Assembly: GCA_018350325.1 (NCBI GenBank)
Contig: JAEVLN010000007.1
Span: 401,109 to 465,108 of the forward strand
Direction of reading: 5' to 3'
Source of the DNA: Globodera rostochiensis
Lineage: Eukaryota; Nematoda; Chromadorea; Rhabditida; Heteroderidae
Length of the DNA stretch: 64,000 nucleotides
The notes beneath the pieces were generated by a model, which saw nothing but the letters and a program-made list of their open reading frames with translations, had not been told where the DNA came from and ran no database searches. The position numbers and the translations under genes are program-made. Below are positions 23,772 to 34,719 of the stretch, piece after piece (within the stretch, counting starts at the first letter, position 1; each line of letters begins with the position of its first letter).

Positions 23772-25848
23772 ATGGGTGCGAAGTTTCATTAATATTTTAG
23801 GCATTTTAACAGGCCTGGTTAGAAATGAAGCTATTTTTATTGATTTTTACAGTAAAATTGATTTATGGGTTTTAACAATTTGGCGGTTTTAATGCATTTT
23901 ATGAGCCCCACTGTCAAACAATTAAAAAATTGAATATTTTTAAAAAGAAGCTATAGAATTGAGCGGCACCGAGATTTTGATAAAACCGGAATCGGAAAAA
24001 AATTGTAATCAAAATTGGGACCAATATAAAGTGAGTTTAAGTAGGGTTGTACAAGGGACCGGAAAACCCGGGACTAGATTTGGTCCCGGTCAAAAAACCC
24101 GGGACTACTGGACAAAAAAATGGGCGGGAAAAAACCGGGACTAAAATTTCAGTATCTAAATGGAAAAAATTGACCAATTCAGTACTAGACCCGGTCTCGT
24201 TAACTTTTAAGTTGTGGCATTATTTTTTCGTAAAAATGCCTAAAAATTGCATTTTTGTCAAGATAAATGCCTAAAATATTGATTTATTATGAAAAAATGG
24301 CGAAATATTGATATTCTCAAAAAAGCCAAAATATTGATTTATATTGACTAAAAAATCGCTCTAATTGTAAAATTTTCAACTCATAAGTGTCGATTGGACT
24401 CATTAAATGCTGTAGAGCCAAATTCATCACGTCTTTCTGAATTTTGCTTCAATTTCCTTAACAAAATTTCCTAAATATTAGAACTGGCAAACTACGAAAA
24501 CCACAAAATATGGACCAAAACCCCAAAAATGTCCGGACGCATAACAAACACGCTCAAATATGATTAAGGTAGGACTGTTATGTTTACAAGTGTCCTGAGA
24601 GCAAGAGAGACATTTTACAAACATTTTGAAAAAACGGACCGGCACTCACTGATAGTGAGGGGGCGCGAATGATTATCGATTGAAATATGGTACCATATAC
24701 ATTATTTGGGCGCCAACGTGCCACAATACATTGCCCACATTTTTGCTATTTTCACCTTCCTTTCATTCATTCAGTTTAGGCATTATTCGCTTTTGAACTC
24801 TGACTTTGCCCAACAAGAAGCGAGAGGCCAAGAATCGTGGGTCATAAGTCCCGACATGGCCACCTGTTTAGATGCAGCCGCAAGGCTCAAGCGATCGCGC
24901 TGCATAAAGAGAAAGAAAAAGAGAAAGAGGAGAAAAGAAGCTGCAGCAAATGAATGGCGGTGAGAAACGCAAGTGACCCTTTTGATACGGACTTTTGGAA
25001 ATGACCGTCATCTGCATTTGCCCATCGTTTCTGTCCAACCTTTTACACTTGGCACATTTCATTTTTTTGTCACTTTTTCACGGAGAAGAAGAAGAATGAG
25101 AAGCAGCAGGAACGGCGATGAGAAGCGCAAGCGCCTTTTGAACGGACCGGATTTTTGGAAATGAACCGTCATCCGTTTTTGCCCATCGTTTCTGTCCAAC
25201 CGTTTTACACTTGGCACATTTCATTTTCTTTTTGTCACACTTTTCACAATTGCAAATTTATTTTCATTCAATTTGCGCCTCTTCACCAACATGAAAAATT
25301 GCATATCCTTTGGACGGATGAGGGACTAACACAGAGAAAACAAAGGGATTGTGCTTCACACAATGTAACATAGAGTCAGAGAAAATTGGTGTTGCCCAAA
25401 GGTGGATAGGATTTAATAAATATTATGTTTAATCATTTTTTGCTGGAGTCCTAGACTTTTACTCTATATAAAAATTGTGAACATAGAAATTTAAATTTAT
25501 ACAATAAAATCATAACATTTGTAAATAACAAATTTTCGCTGGTCATCAGAGTCCGTGCGCGGAAATGCCAGCATCCACTTGTCAGCATCGACCTTTGCCC
25601 AGTACGCCTCGCAATGGCACCGGTGAAGAAGAAGAGAAGCTTCAGGAGTTTACGATAGCTTGGCTGCGACAACAGCCATATATAAATGTTTGATTTTTCA
25701 TTTTTATTTTTCATTTTGTTACAAGATTCTTCAATCATTCACCAATAAAAGACTTGAGTTTTAAATTGCCTTGCGGAATTATCATCTCAGGCTCCTCATC
25801 CTCAGGCAAAACTAAATTTTTTTAAAAATTCGTTGCAGGCGAAATGAA
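23772..25848. other. Intergenic; element relic and a ~100-bp direct repeat
   Basis: At 24043 a hAT-like left end TAGGGTTGTACAAGGGACC begins a CCGGGAC-rich relic with a decayed right end near 24200. A direct repeat at about 24990-25075 and 25155-25250 shares CCCATCGTTTCTGTCCAACC and CACTTGGCACATTTCATTTT. No confident gene. Confidence 0.4.
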
Positions 25849-26471
25849 CCCAGCAGTTCCTGCACTGCAAAAAGCAGGTGTTGATGCATATGCGGGTGTC
25901 CCATCGGAGGAGTTGATTAGGGCACAATTGTATTCATATCAAAAATGGAGCAAAATCAGTCAACTAGTTTATGACAATAAACAATTTTTGTGAGCGCTTC
26001 CGCGCTCCAAGTCATCAGCCAAATGCAAGAAATTAATACGGAATGCGACTACGGAACAGCTAGTGGCATTGGCGGAGATTTGCTTAAACATTCTTTCTTC
26101 ACGCTTTCAATTGACACTCACCAACTAAAACGATTTATAACATATGCGGATTTTTCGCCATTCAACGTTTTCAGTGGCGGATCGGAAGAAAGCGCGCATT
26201 GAAACAACCCAATCGATATGCACAACAACGATACTTGGTTGCAGAGGCTGCTGCTGCTCCGACAATCGACGATGACGACGATGACGATTATATGTTTGAA
26301 AATGGTAGTACCCTTTCCACCCGTCCGATTTTACACGGCGATCTCCCCGATGATGTTGATAAGAACAGTAATGAACCGTCAAGGAGGGGCACCAAACGAA
26401 ACACTTCAAAGCTAGTTGAACAAAAAAGACAACCCGCAGCAAAAAGGCTACATGTAGACAGAAAACGCTAG
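25849..26471 (+). pseudogene. Broken relic of a Polinton/adenovirus-like small protein region (tentative)
   Basis: A short intact frame at 25849-25992 starts MNPAVPALQKAG. It is followed by a stretch whose frame encodes EQLVALAEICLNIL, a helix pattern I associate with a conserved small protein of Polinton-like and adenovirus-like elements. The coding signal then moves between frames, with stops at about 26118 and 26200, and finishes in an acidic and basic tail up to 26471. The shifts indicate a decayed copy. I see no polymerase, integrase or capsid gene nearby, so this is a fragment. The family assignment is from memory of the pattern only. Confidence 0.3.
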
Positions 26472-26639
26472 TGGACAGAGACCCATCATCCTGTAGAGCC
26501 AGAAGAATTTATATTCAAGATTGAAGGGTGGTATTAGAATGTGCACATTTTTACTAATTTTTAAAAGTTCAAAAAGCAAGGTCCCTAATTAAGCTACAAT
26601 TTATAAAAACTCGTATATATAAAAACTTGAACAAAAACA

Positions 26640-27250
26640 CCCAAAATCATTGCTTTCTGGTGAGAAATAATTCATCTTTAACGATAGACTTTTAGCCATT
26701 TTCGAAAAAAACGCCAGAAAATTTGAAATTTGCGTAAAAAAAGAAGTGAAAGCAAATTTATTGTAGTTTGAATCAGTTCCTTAACAATATTCATCAACAT
26801 TTTCACGAGGTTGGCACTTTGTCGCAATCAATATTTGTGCCAAACACATGCTTTTGTTTATTTGTGCATTCGAAAACATATAATGAATAATTTTTTATGA
26901 ATTTTTTTTTTCTGTTTTTTCTGACTACATTTTTATTTAAACCACAAATATATAGGTATATATAAATTAATGTACATTTTGCCTTGTCAGATAAAATTAA
27001 TAAATTTTTGTAGTATGAATATTTGCATATTTCTTTGCTTCAATTTTTACTTTTGTCATATGAGTGTAAACAAAAATATTCCCATTTAAGGGCTGAAATT
27101 GGAAATATTTTCACATTAAAAGAATCCAAACCCTCTATTAATTAAATCTTTTTCTGAATATATTCATTCATTAGTTAAAATATCTTTTTGCCATTTAAAT
27201 AATTCATGAAATTAATTCAATTTCCAAAAATTGACAATATTTTAGGAAAA
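26640..27250 (+). promoter_or_regulatory. Conserved upstream region of the small secreted peptide family
   Basis: This region is highly similar to 30990-31561 (before peptide C), partly to 28060-28334 (before broken copy B), and to 44895-45230 next to the Helitron. Shared blocks include AACGATAGACTTTTAGCC, GAGGTTGGCACTTTGTCGCA and CCCATTTAAGGGCTGAAATT. Conservation extends far upstream of the coding start, which suggests recent duplication or retained regulatory function. The site at 26787/26788 is the uninterrupted Helitron target. Confidence 0.6.
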
Positions 27251-27759
27251 ATGCAATTTTTTTTTATCCAATTTTTTGTTCTTCTCATTTTGGCTGTGGC
27301 TTTGTGTTCCGGCGGTAATTGTTTTGGAAAGAAAGACCCAAAGCGATCGAATTCGGGTGGTGGACATCGGCCATCGACTTCTGGTGGTTGGTTGCTTTTT
27401 CCTTTTTGTGGCCAATTTATATAATAATGAATTAAATAATTCCTGTAATTGTAATTAAAGGAACTAGTGGAGGAGCAAGTTCCGGTTACAAGCAATCCGG
27501 CTCAACTAATGAAGGAACAAAACTGCAGAAGAGGGTGAGTTCTTGATAGGTTTTTTCCTGATTCTGAATTTTAAATAAAAAATAATAAAAAATGTATTTG
27601 CAGATGTTAGAACCTCATGGAAGAGCACCCAGTTACAAGCAATTCGACTCAAAAAAATCTCTTGAGTGGGTGAGTTCTTGATAGGGTTTTTCCTGATTCT
27701 GAATTTTAAATAAAAAATAATAAAAAATGTATTTGCAGATCCCAGAAGGCTACAGATGA
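27251..27759 (+). CDS. Small secreted peptide A (four exons, 98 residues)
   Basis: Exons 27251-27386, 27461-27534, 27604-27669 and 27739-27759 (TGA) are phase-consistent. The signal peptide is MQFFFIQFFVLLILAVALCSG. The mature part is small, basic and rich in Gly and Ser, with HRPSTSG then GTSGGASSGYKQSGS and a second SYKQFDS. Introns 2 and 3 are almost identical (both begin GTGAGTTCTTGATAGG and end ATGTATTTGCAG), showing that an exon-plus-intron unit duplicated. Paralogues B (28335) and C (31562) share signal peptide and upstream DNA but not the mature part. No known family recognised. A secreted signalling or effector peptide is the natural guess. Confidence 0.6.
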
Positions 27760-28334
27760 CTTCAGTTTGCTAAAGGCATTGTGTTTTCGCGAGGATGGGA
27801 CAAATTTTGATCAATTTTAATTGACAAATATATTATATTTTTAGCCTTTGATGCCCATTAATTCTCTCATCGAGCTGAGCACGACCCCCTCAAAGTGACA
27901 AAATTTTGAGCTTTTCGGATCAAACTGTACAATTAATTATACATTAAAAAATCGCAAAAGATTGCTTATTTTTACCTGACAATCAAAAAGCATAAAAATT
28001 CAATAATATTTTAAATAATTAATTTTTGATAAATTATCAATTAATGAAATTCATATGAATGATGTGGGTAGTATCCGGAACCGATTTTCGTTTATTTTAT
28101 ACATTCTTTAAAAAAATTTCTGATATGTATTATATTTAAAACATTAATATTTACAAATTGCAAATATTTTCAGATTAAAACAATTTGAATTCCTCTATTA
28201 ATTAAATGATTCCGCCATTGTTTGTGAATATATTCATTAATTAGTTTAACCATATTTTGCCATTTAAATAATTCATTAAATTAATTCGAAAAAGTCGAAC
28301 CCCCACAAAAATTGACAACATTTTAAGAAAAAAA

Positions 28335-28700
28335 ATGCAATTTTTATCCAATTTTTTGTTCTTCTCATTTTGTCTGTGACTTTGTGTTCCGGCTGTGGTC
28401 GCGGCGGCGGTGATGGAAAGAAAGAAAAAGTGCGCCCGACTGGAATAAAAAACCCCCTTTTCGCTAAAAGTCGGTCAAAAAGTTTGTTTTGTTTAAATTT
28501 AAATATAATAACAACTTTAAATAAATGAAAAAAAGCATAGCCTTTATGAGTTAAATTATTTGTATACGTAGCAATAATTTAGTGTTTAATTTTTTTGACA
28601 ATTAAAATAATTGATGCAATTGTAATTAAAGAATATAGGTCACTCCAAAAGATTCGTGGAGACTAACAGATGACGTCATTTTGTTGAAGGCATTTTGTTC
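28335..28700 (+). pseudogene. Broken copy B of the small secreted peptide family
   Basis: Begins ATGCAATTTTTATCC like copies A and C, but a shorter T run shifts the frame and a stop follows after about 14 codons. The downstream GGCGGTGATGGAAAGAAAGA matches copy C, and 28668-28720 matches the family 3' block (AGATGACGTCATTTTGTTGA). Upstream similarity to A is also present. Confidence 0.6.
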
Positions 28701-30989
28701 GAATTTTCAATTTCTTTTTATATTTTTAAAAAAGTTTTTTGTCTGTTCTTTTTCACATGAATTATTTGTAACATAAATTTGTTGGCTGTTTTTCATAAAG
28801 CAATATATTTATTTTGGGTATAAATATAGTTATTCTGCTATGGGTATTGTTTGGTGATATTTCACCAAAAGTTGTTCATTTGAGACTTTTTTTTTGTATT
28901 TTGAAAGCATTCTTGAAATTTGAGATTTTAATAAAAACAACTGAGTTTTTTCTTATGTTTATTATTCCTTATTAACAAATGTTCTTGTAAAATGAATTGT
29001 TTAAAATTGAAAATGCCATGCCATTATTAACGAGTGAAATTTGTGTACATTTTTCGCCAACTTTTTGTTTCAAAATAAAACTTATTTAATTCTCGCCCAA
29101 CACAAGTCAACTGGAACAAATAACTGATTCCATTATTATACTCAGTGTCATCAATTTGAATGTTAAACGTCAATTTAAATGAGGGCAAAATTTGAACTAT
29201 CTATAAAATTCGTTAAAATAAATATTTCATCATCAAATGGAATTTTGTTAATGTTCTTGCCTAGGAATTAATAAATTAAAAAAAGAATCTTTGGCGTTTA
29301 TTTGCATAATAACGCCCCAAGGGTAAACAGAAAATTTCCGCTTTTTGCGCCATTAATTGACGATGACGATCGATTTGTTGTGACAATGGCAAGCACACCA
29401 GGGATGGGTGCCGACGACCTCAAAAATTTCGGAACTTGGAAGTCAGTATGGGGCCGGAAAAATCCGGGCCTGGTCCGGGTCTAACACGAATTTTTTGTTA
29501 AGAAAATTTGCCAGGTCCGCGCGCCACAAATATAAGTTCCGATTTATTAGTCCAAAATAAAAGTTACAAAATATATTCAGATAAATTTGTTGAAATGTTT
29601 TGCTATGACAAATCATTTTTTGTTGGATTCCGTTGTGAAAACGCCTAAAATGTTAATTCGCATAAATGATTGGTTAATATAAAACTGTCTTTCGCCAAAG
29701 GTGCAAAAGTGCCAAAATTTATACTCTTTTAATTACCCACCTTCTAATAAGTACCCACCCTCTAATAATTACCCACTCTAGGAGAAGGTTGAAAAATAAT
29801 TACCCACTCTCTAATAAGTACACACTTCAAAAACCCCCAAAAGTGCCAAAATATTGATTAAGATTGCCAAAACTGACGAATCCAGTCAATTTCACGCGTA
29901 AAATCCTTAAAATTCGTTGTATTTTCACATGTTTTTGAAAATTTTACAAAAAATATCAAAGATAATAAATTTTTCGGAAAAAAACGATCTTTAGGGTGTT
30001 TGGTCCAAAAAAGGCATTTTGGAGGGGGGGGGGTGCATTTTTGGGTTGGAAAATGCATTTTTCTTATGAAATGTTGAAAAAAAGTACCAATAATATTGAA
30101 TTTCTTCAAAAATTTTGGGAAAAATTGCCTAAAATGTTGATTTATTACGGAAAATGGCGAAATATTGATTCGCCAAACATTGAAAAAAGTACCCACCCTC
30201 TAATAATTACCCACTCTCTAGGAGAGCGTTGAAAATAATTATTCACGACTGTGTAAATCATTTTTCAGCATTCTTATGAACTTCTATGGGTGGGGGGGGG
30301 GAACAATTTTATAAAATTCTAAAAATCATTTCCAATTTTACTTTTTTTAAAATGCACTTTTTGCTTCAGGGAAATCGTTGTTTGTTAAAAAATTCATAAC
30401 TTTTTTTAAAGAGGAGCAATTGCAACAATCTTGTTGTCAAAAATGTAGAAAATACAGCAGAATTTTATATCAGGTGGCCAATTTTTGACAAAAATGTTTT
30501 TGACACAAGCAATTCATATTTTTGAAGGGAGAGATTTTAAAAAATACTTAAGTTAGAAAAATAGTTATTTTTCACTCTACAAAATTAAATTTTATTTTAT
30601 ATTTTTATCTTCAACCCCACTTGTTTACAGAAGCACCCAAATAATGATTCTAGCATCTATCACAAAATTGTTCACACCTCGCACTAGTTTCCTTTAAAAT
30701 CCCCTTGTAATGGTCGTGGTTTTTTTACCAATCATTTTATTTCTTGTTTTTGTCCATTAGTCCCGGTTTTTTTGACCGGGACCAAATTTAGTCCCGGTCC
30801 CGGTTTTTCCAAAAGTCCCGGTCCCGTCCTACCCTAGTTGCTAGATAAAATAATAATTCAGGTGAATAAGTGCTTTCTTATTGTAATTTGTAGAGACCGG
30901 ATTTTTATGTTTTTGCATATTTTGTATGTTTATGTACATAGGTATATGTTCTTGGAATACGGTCCAAAAATGCTTTTTCGCGTTAGTTC
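28701..30989. other. Intergenic, repeat-bearing
   Basis: Contains ACCCACTCTCTAATAA repeats at about 29735-29830 and 30190-30240, a poly-G tract at about 30024, and a CCGGGAC relic at 30755-30837 that ends CCTACCCTA. A stretch at 29317-29400 could be an exon (KFPLFAPLIDDDDRFVVTM) cut by a CAGGGATGGG element end. Nothing else is supported. Confidence 0.4.
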
Positions 30990-31561
30990 TGGTTGTTTTT
31001 GAGAAATAATTCATCTTTAACGATAGACTTTTAGCCGTTTTCGAAAAAAACGCCAGAAAATTTGAAGTTTGCGTAAAAAAAGAAGTGAAAACAAATTTTA
31101 TTGTAGTTTGAAATATTCATCAATATTTTCAGGAGGTTGGCACTTTGTCGCAATCAACATTTGTGTCAAACACATGCTTTTGTTTATTTGTGCATTCGAA
31201 AACATATAATGAATAATTTTTTATGAATTATTTTTCTGTTTTTTCTGACTACATTTTTATTTAAACCACAAAGTATATATATATATTTATATAAATTAAT
31301 GTACATTTTGGCTTGCCAGATAAATTAATAAATTTTTGTAGTATGAATATTTGCACATTTTTTTGCTTCAATTTTTACTTTTGTCATGTGAGTGTAAACA
31401 AAAATATTCCCATTTAAGGGCTGAAATTGGCAAATATTTTCACATTAAAAGAATCCAAACCCTCTATTAATTAAATCATTTTTCTGAATATATTCATTCA
31501 TTAGTTAAAATATCTTTTTGCCATTTATAAAACCCCAAAAATTGACAATATTTTAGGAAAA

Positions 31562-31763
31562 ATGCAATTTTTTTTTATCCAACTCATTGTTCTTCTCATT
31601 TTGGCTGTGGCTTTGTGTTCCGGCTGCGGTGGCGGTGATGGAAAGAAAGAAAAGCCGCTACAGACAGGTTGGTTTTTTAAATTTTTATGGCCAAAATATA
31701 AAAAATTCTTTTGTAGGAAAACATAAAGAACCAACAGTGAAAATCCCAAGATCTGGTTACTGA
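31562..31763 (+). CDS. Small secreted peptide C (two exons, 50 residues)
   Basis: Exons 31562-31667 and 31717-31763 (TGA) join in phase 1. The signal peptide MQFFFIQLIVLLILAVALCS is nearly identical to peptide A. The mature peptide (CGGGDGKKEKPLQTGKHKEP, then TVKIPRSGY) is unrelated to that of A. The 3' block AGATGACATCATTATGTTGA at 31851 matches copies A and B. A conserved secretion signal with a variable mature part is typical of fast-evolving secreted peptide families. Confidence 0.6.
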
Positions 31764-31869
31764 TGCTGGAGAATGCGCGGATTCTTTAAGGGTTTTTCTG
31801 ATTGTTAATTTTAAAATAAAACTATTATTTGCAGGTAGTGGGACTTTAAAGATGACATCATTATGTTGA

Positions 31870-32562
31870 AGGCATTGTGTTCGAATTTTCAATTTCTTTT
31901 ATATTTTTTAAAAGTTTTGTCTGTTCGGGCGGCACCTTTGTGTCACATGCATTATTTGTTGCATAAATTTGTTGGAATATATTGATATGGTTTCCCAGAC
32001 TCGAACTCACTTAAAGGCGAGACTTAGGGCTACGAGAGTTGTCCGCGCGTGCCAATTCCGTGGGTCCCCGCACGCTCGCCCCCCCCCCCGCCCCCCTAGT
32101 AGAGATGTTTGAGAGTCTCGGGTCTCGAACTGAGAAATTTTTTCGGTTTTTTGGGTCTCCGTATCATTTCTGGGGTCTCGAGTCTCGGTGCGGCATCCGC
32201 TCTTATGAAAAGCAAATTGTTTTCCTCCGAAATTACGAAGAAAAATGCACAATTTTGCGAAAATTTTGGATAAATTCCTTTAAAAAAAATCCCAAATTTC
32301 TCCCGAGGGTACTATCTGCACCACTAGGCCGCCACTAAAAGCCTAAGATGACTAATTTCTGCTGTTTTGGCCAATTTTTCAGCACAAAATTGAGTCAAAA
32401 ATTTCTCCGCCTATCGACACCGCCAACCTCCCCACCCCCCAAAAAAAACGATAAATTTCACATTTGCCCAACAATTCCAAGTCATTAAATAAAATTTAAT
32501 ACTTATATTTATCCCTCAACATGGTTTTGCAGAAAAATATCCCAAGCCCTCAGGTTCATAAT
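31870..32562. other. Intergenic with repeat fragments
   Basis: Includes a tRNA-like stretch on the minus strand at about 31990-32050 (B-box-like GAGTTCGAGTCTG), a GTCTCGAGTCTCGG word block (32105-32190) and a degenerate GC-rich hairpin copy at 32405-32427. No gene supported. Confidence 0.4.
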
Positions 32563-33857
32563 TAGAGACCGGATTTTTGAAAAACCCCGGATCAGGATCA
32601 GGATCAGGATTTAGGAAATGACCAGGATCAGGATTTACCAGGATTAAAAATCCTGTTTTCAGGATATCCTGATCCTGGTACGTTTTTGCGGACCAGGATC
32701 CTGGACCAGGATCAGGATTTTACAAAATTTTCGAAATTTTTTGTAAAATTGACCAAAACTTTTGGGATTTTTCAAAATTTTGAAATAACTCTGGCGATAA
32801 TATTTTCCTAATTTTTCTCCGCTGTTTTCTCTTAGTTTAAAAGGATAGGCCTACTAAAACCAGATGTCGCATCTGTCCTTTTTTTAAAGATTTGTCCTTT
32901 TTTTCCATGGGAGCAATTTCCACCCCCCAAATGTTAAGGAAAATTGTAAAAATATGATTAAAAAAGCACATTTTATGCCAAAAATAACATTTTTCTGCAT
33001 TTTTGTACATTTTGTAAAATGTCCTTTTTTCGGACCCCAAAATCTTTTTTTTGCCCTTGATGTCCTTTTTTTTTTGAAAATTTTCGATGCGACCCTTGAC
33101 TAAAACAGAGATTTGAATTTTTTTTTAATTCATCAGATGAAAATTTTCATAAATTTATGGTCAAATTTTAATGATTCTGCCTAGATAGGTCCGTCCGTAT
33201 CTCTATCCCTGATTTCGTTGTTGGGGGTTCCGACGGCGCCGCCGAGAAAATTTGGAATTTTTAACTCAATTTGCTAAAAGAAATTGTAGCCAAAATTTTA
33301 ACGGCAATTTTTTGAAGCTTTTTAGGAATGGGAGGGGTCCGGGAAATTTTTTTTGAAGATTTAACAGAATTGTTAAGAAAAGTGGTCCGATAATTACTAA
33401 TTTTACAAAACAAAAAGAATGTCCCCCCTCGACATTTGCCAAACATTGATAAAATTTAAAAAAGCTTTTAGAATTTGGATACTCGGCTATAGATACTCAC
33501 CGAAAAGTCATAAAAAACAGTTTACGTAGTTGGGCTTCGAACTCCAACCAAAATATGTTCAGGCCAACACCATTAACCACTACACGACAAGCTCATATGT
33601 GAACTATTGGGTCTTAAATCCAATACATAACAGAAAATCCTGGTCTGATTACCCGGACAGGATTCCGGATCAGGATCCTGGTCTGAAAACCCCGGATCAG
33701 GATCAGGATTTCGGAAATGACCAGGATCAGGATTTACCAGGATTAAAAATCCTGGTTTTCAGGATATCCTGATCCTGGTGTTTCGACGAAAATACCAGGA
33801 TTCCGGATCAGGAGTCCTGGAAAATCCTGTCCGGACTCCGGTCCTGTCCGGTCTCTA
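32563..33857. mobile_element. 1.3-kb hAT-like element with exact 8-bp target duplication
   Basis: Starts TAGAGACCGG and ends CCGGTCTCTA. It is flanked by TTCATAAT at 32555-32562 and 33858-33865. Both ends carry long runs of CAGGATCAGGATTT words (32580-32720 and 33640-33850). The middle holds other repeats, including a hairpin copy (33225-33246) and a degraded tRNA-like sequence, so it appears to have been a target for further insertions. No transposase frame is present. Confidence 0.8.
33515..33600 (-). repeat. Degraded tRNA-like sequence
   Basis: On the minus strand GTCGTGTAGTGGTTAATGG resembles an A box and GGAGTTCGAAGCCC a B box with spacing close to a tRNA. The stems are poor. Probably a tRNA pseudogene or SINE fragment inside the 32563-33857 element. 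Confidence 0.35.
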
Positions 33858-34719
33858 TTCATAATGTTGTCCCCCATTTTCAGTGTATGGTTTCCGTGTC
33901 TCTATTTTTTCTGAGGGTCTGTTAAACTTTTGACCATAACTGTATCAAAACATGGCGCCGATTGTTGCGGCACCGACACACGTTTCACAAAATCAGCGCG
34001 CCAAGAATTTTCTTTCACAAGTTAAGCTGTAACTTTTTAAAAAGGGTCGAACCGATTAAAGAATTGAATGTTTATTTATATTTATTTTGCATATTTCGGA
34101 CTTCATGCCATCAACAGAAAGTGAAAGCACCGATTCACAACGGAATCCACCAAAAAACGATTTGCCAACAGCAAAACGCCCTCCACACATTCATCTGAAT
34201 ATTTTGGGTTGTAGTTTGAATCAATTCCTTAACAATCTATTATACTATTTGGGTGTTGTACGTAATTTATCGAGAACTTTGAATTATTTATCGACGCGAT
34301 TGTTTTTGTTAAAATTGAAAGAGACAAATTGAGTAAACATACATACATAGATAGCATAAAGCGAATTAAAAGAAATGAGAGCAATGAATGAAATGGTTGG
34401 TTGATTATGAAAGTCATATTGATTTTGTTACAAACAATTTTATTTATTTCGTATCTATTGTTATCTTTTTCTTTTAATTCAATACATTTAATTTTTTATA
34501 TTTATTTTCAGATTAAATTATGCCCGTTTTATTTTAGATCGCAATTTTCTGCGGCAGTTTATTTATCGACAATTTTCTGCGGCGATTTCTATGATGTATT
34601 TTCCATCAAACAAATTTATTTATTTCATATCTATTGTTATCATTTTTTCTTTTTAATATTTATTTTATATTTATGTATTTTCAAATTAAATTATGTCCGT
34701 TTTATTTTAGATATCAAAA

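Noticed and set aside
24706..24963. 85-residue frame with a Lys/Arg-rich end
   Set aside because: No homology pattern, no splice partners, and the basic stretch is a simple GAGAAAG repeat.
27300..27520. Plant CEP-like or other plant hormone mimic in peptide A (HRPSTSG...)
   Set aside because: The conserved prolines of CEP peptides are absent; the resemblance is too weak to claim.
34401..34719. N-terminal 106 residues of the open frame ending at 35204
   Set aside because: AT-rich hydrophobic sequence with an internal duplication and no gene-like composition; MVRKKQEF at 34720 is the more credible start.
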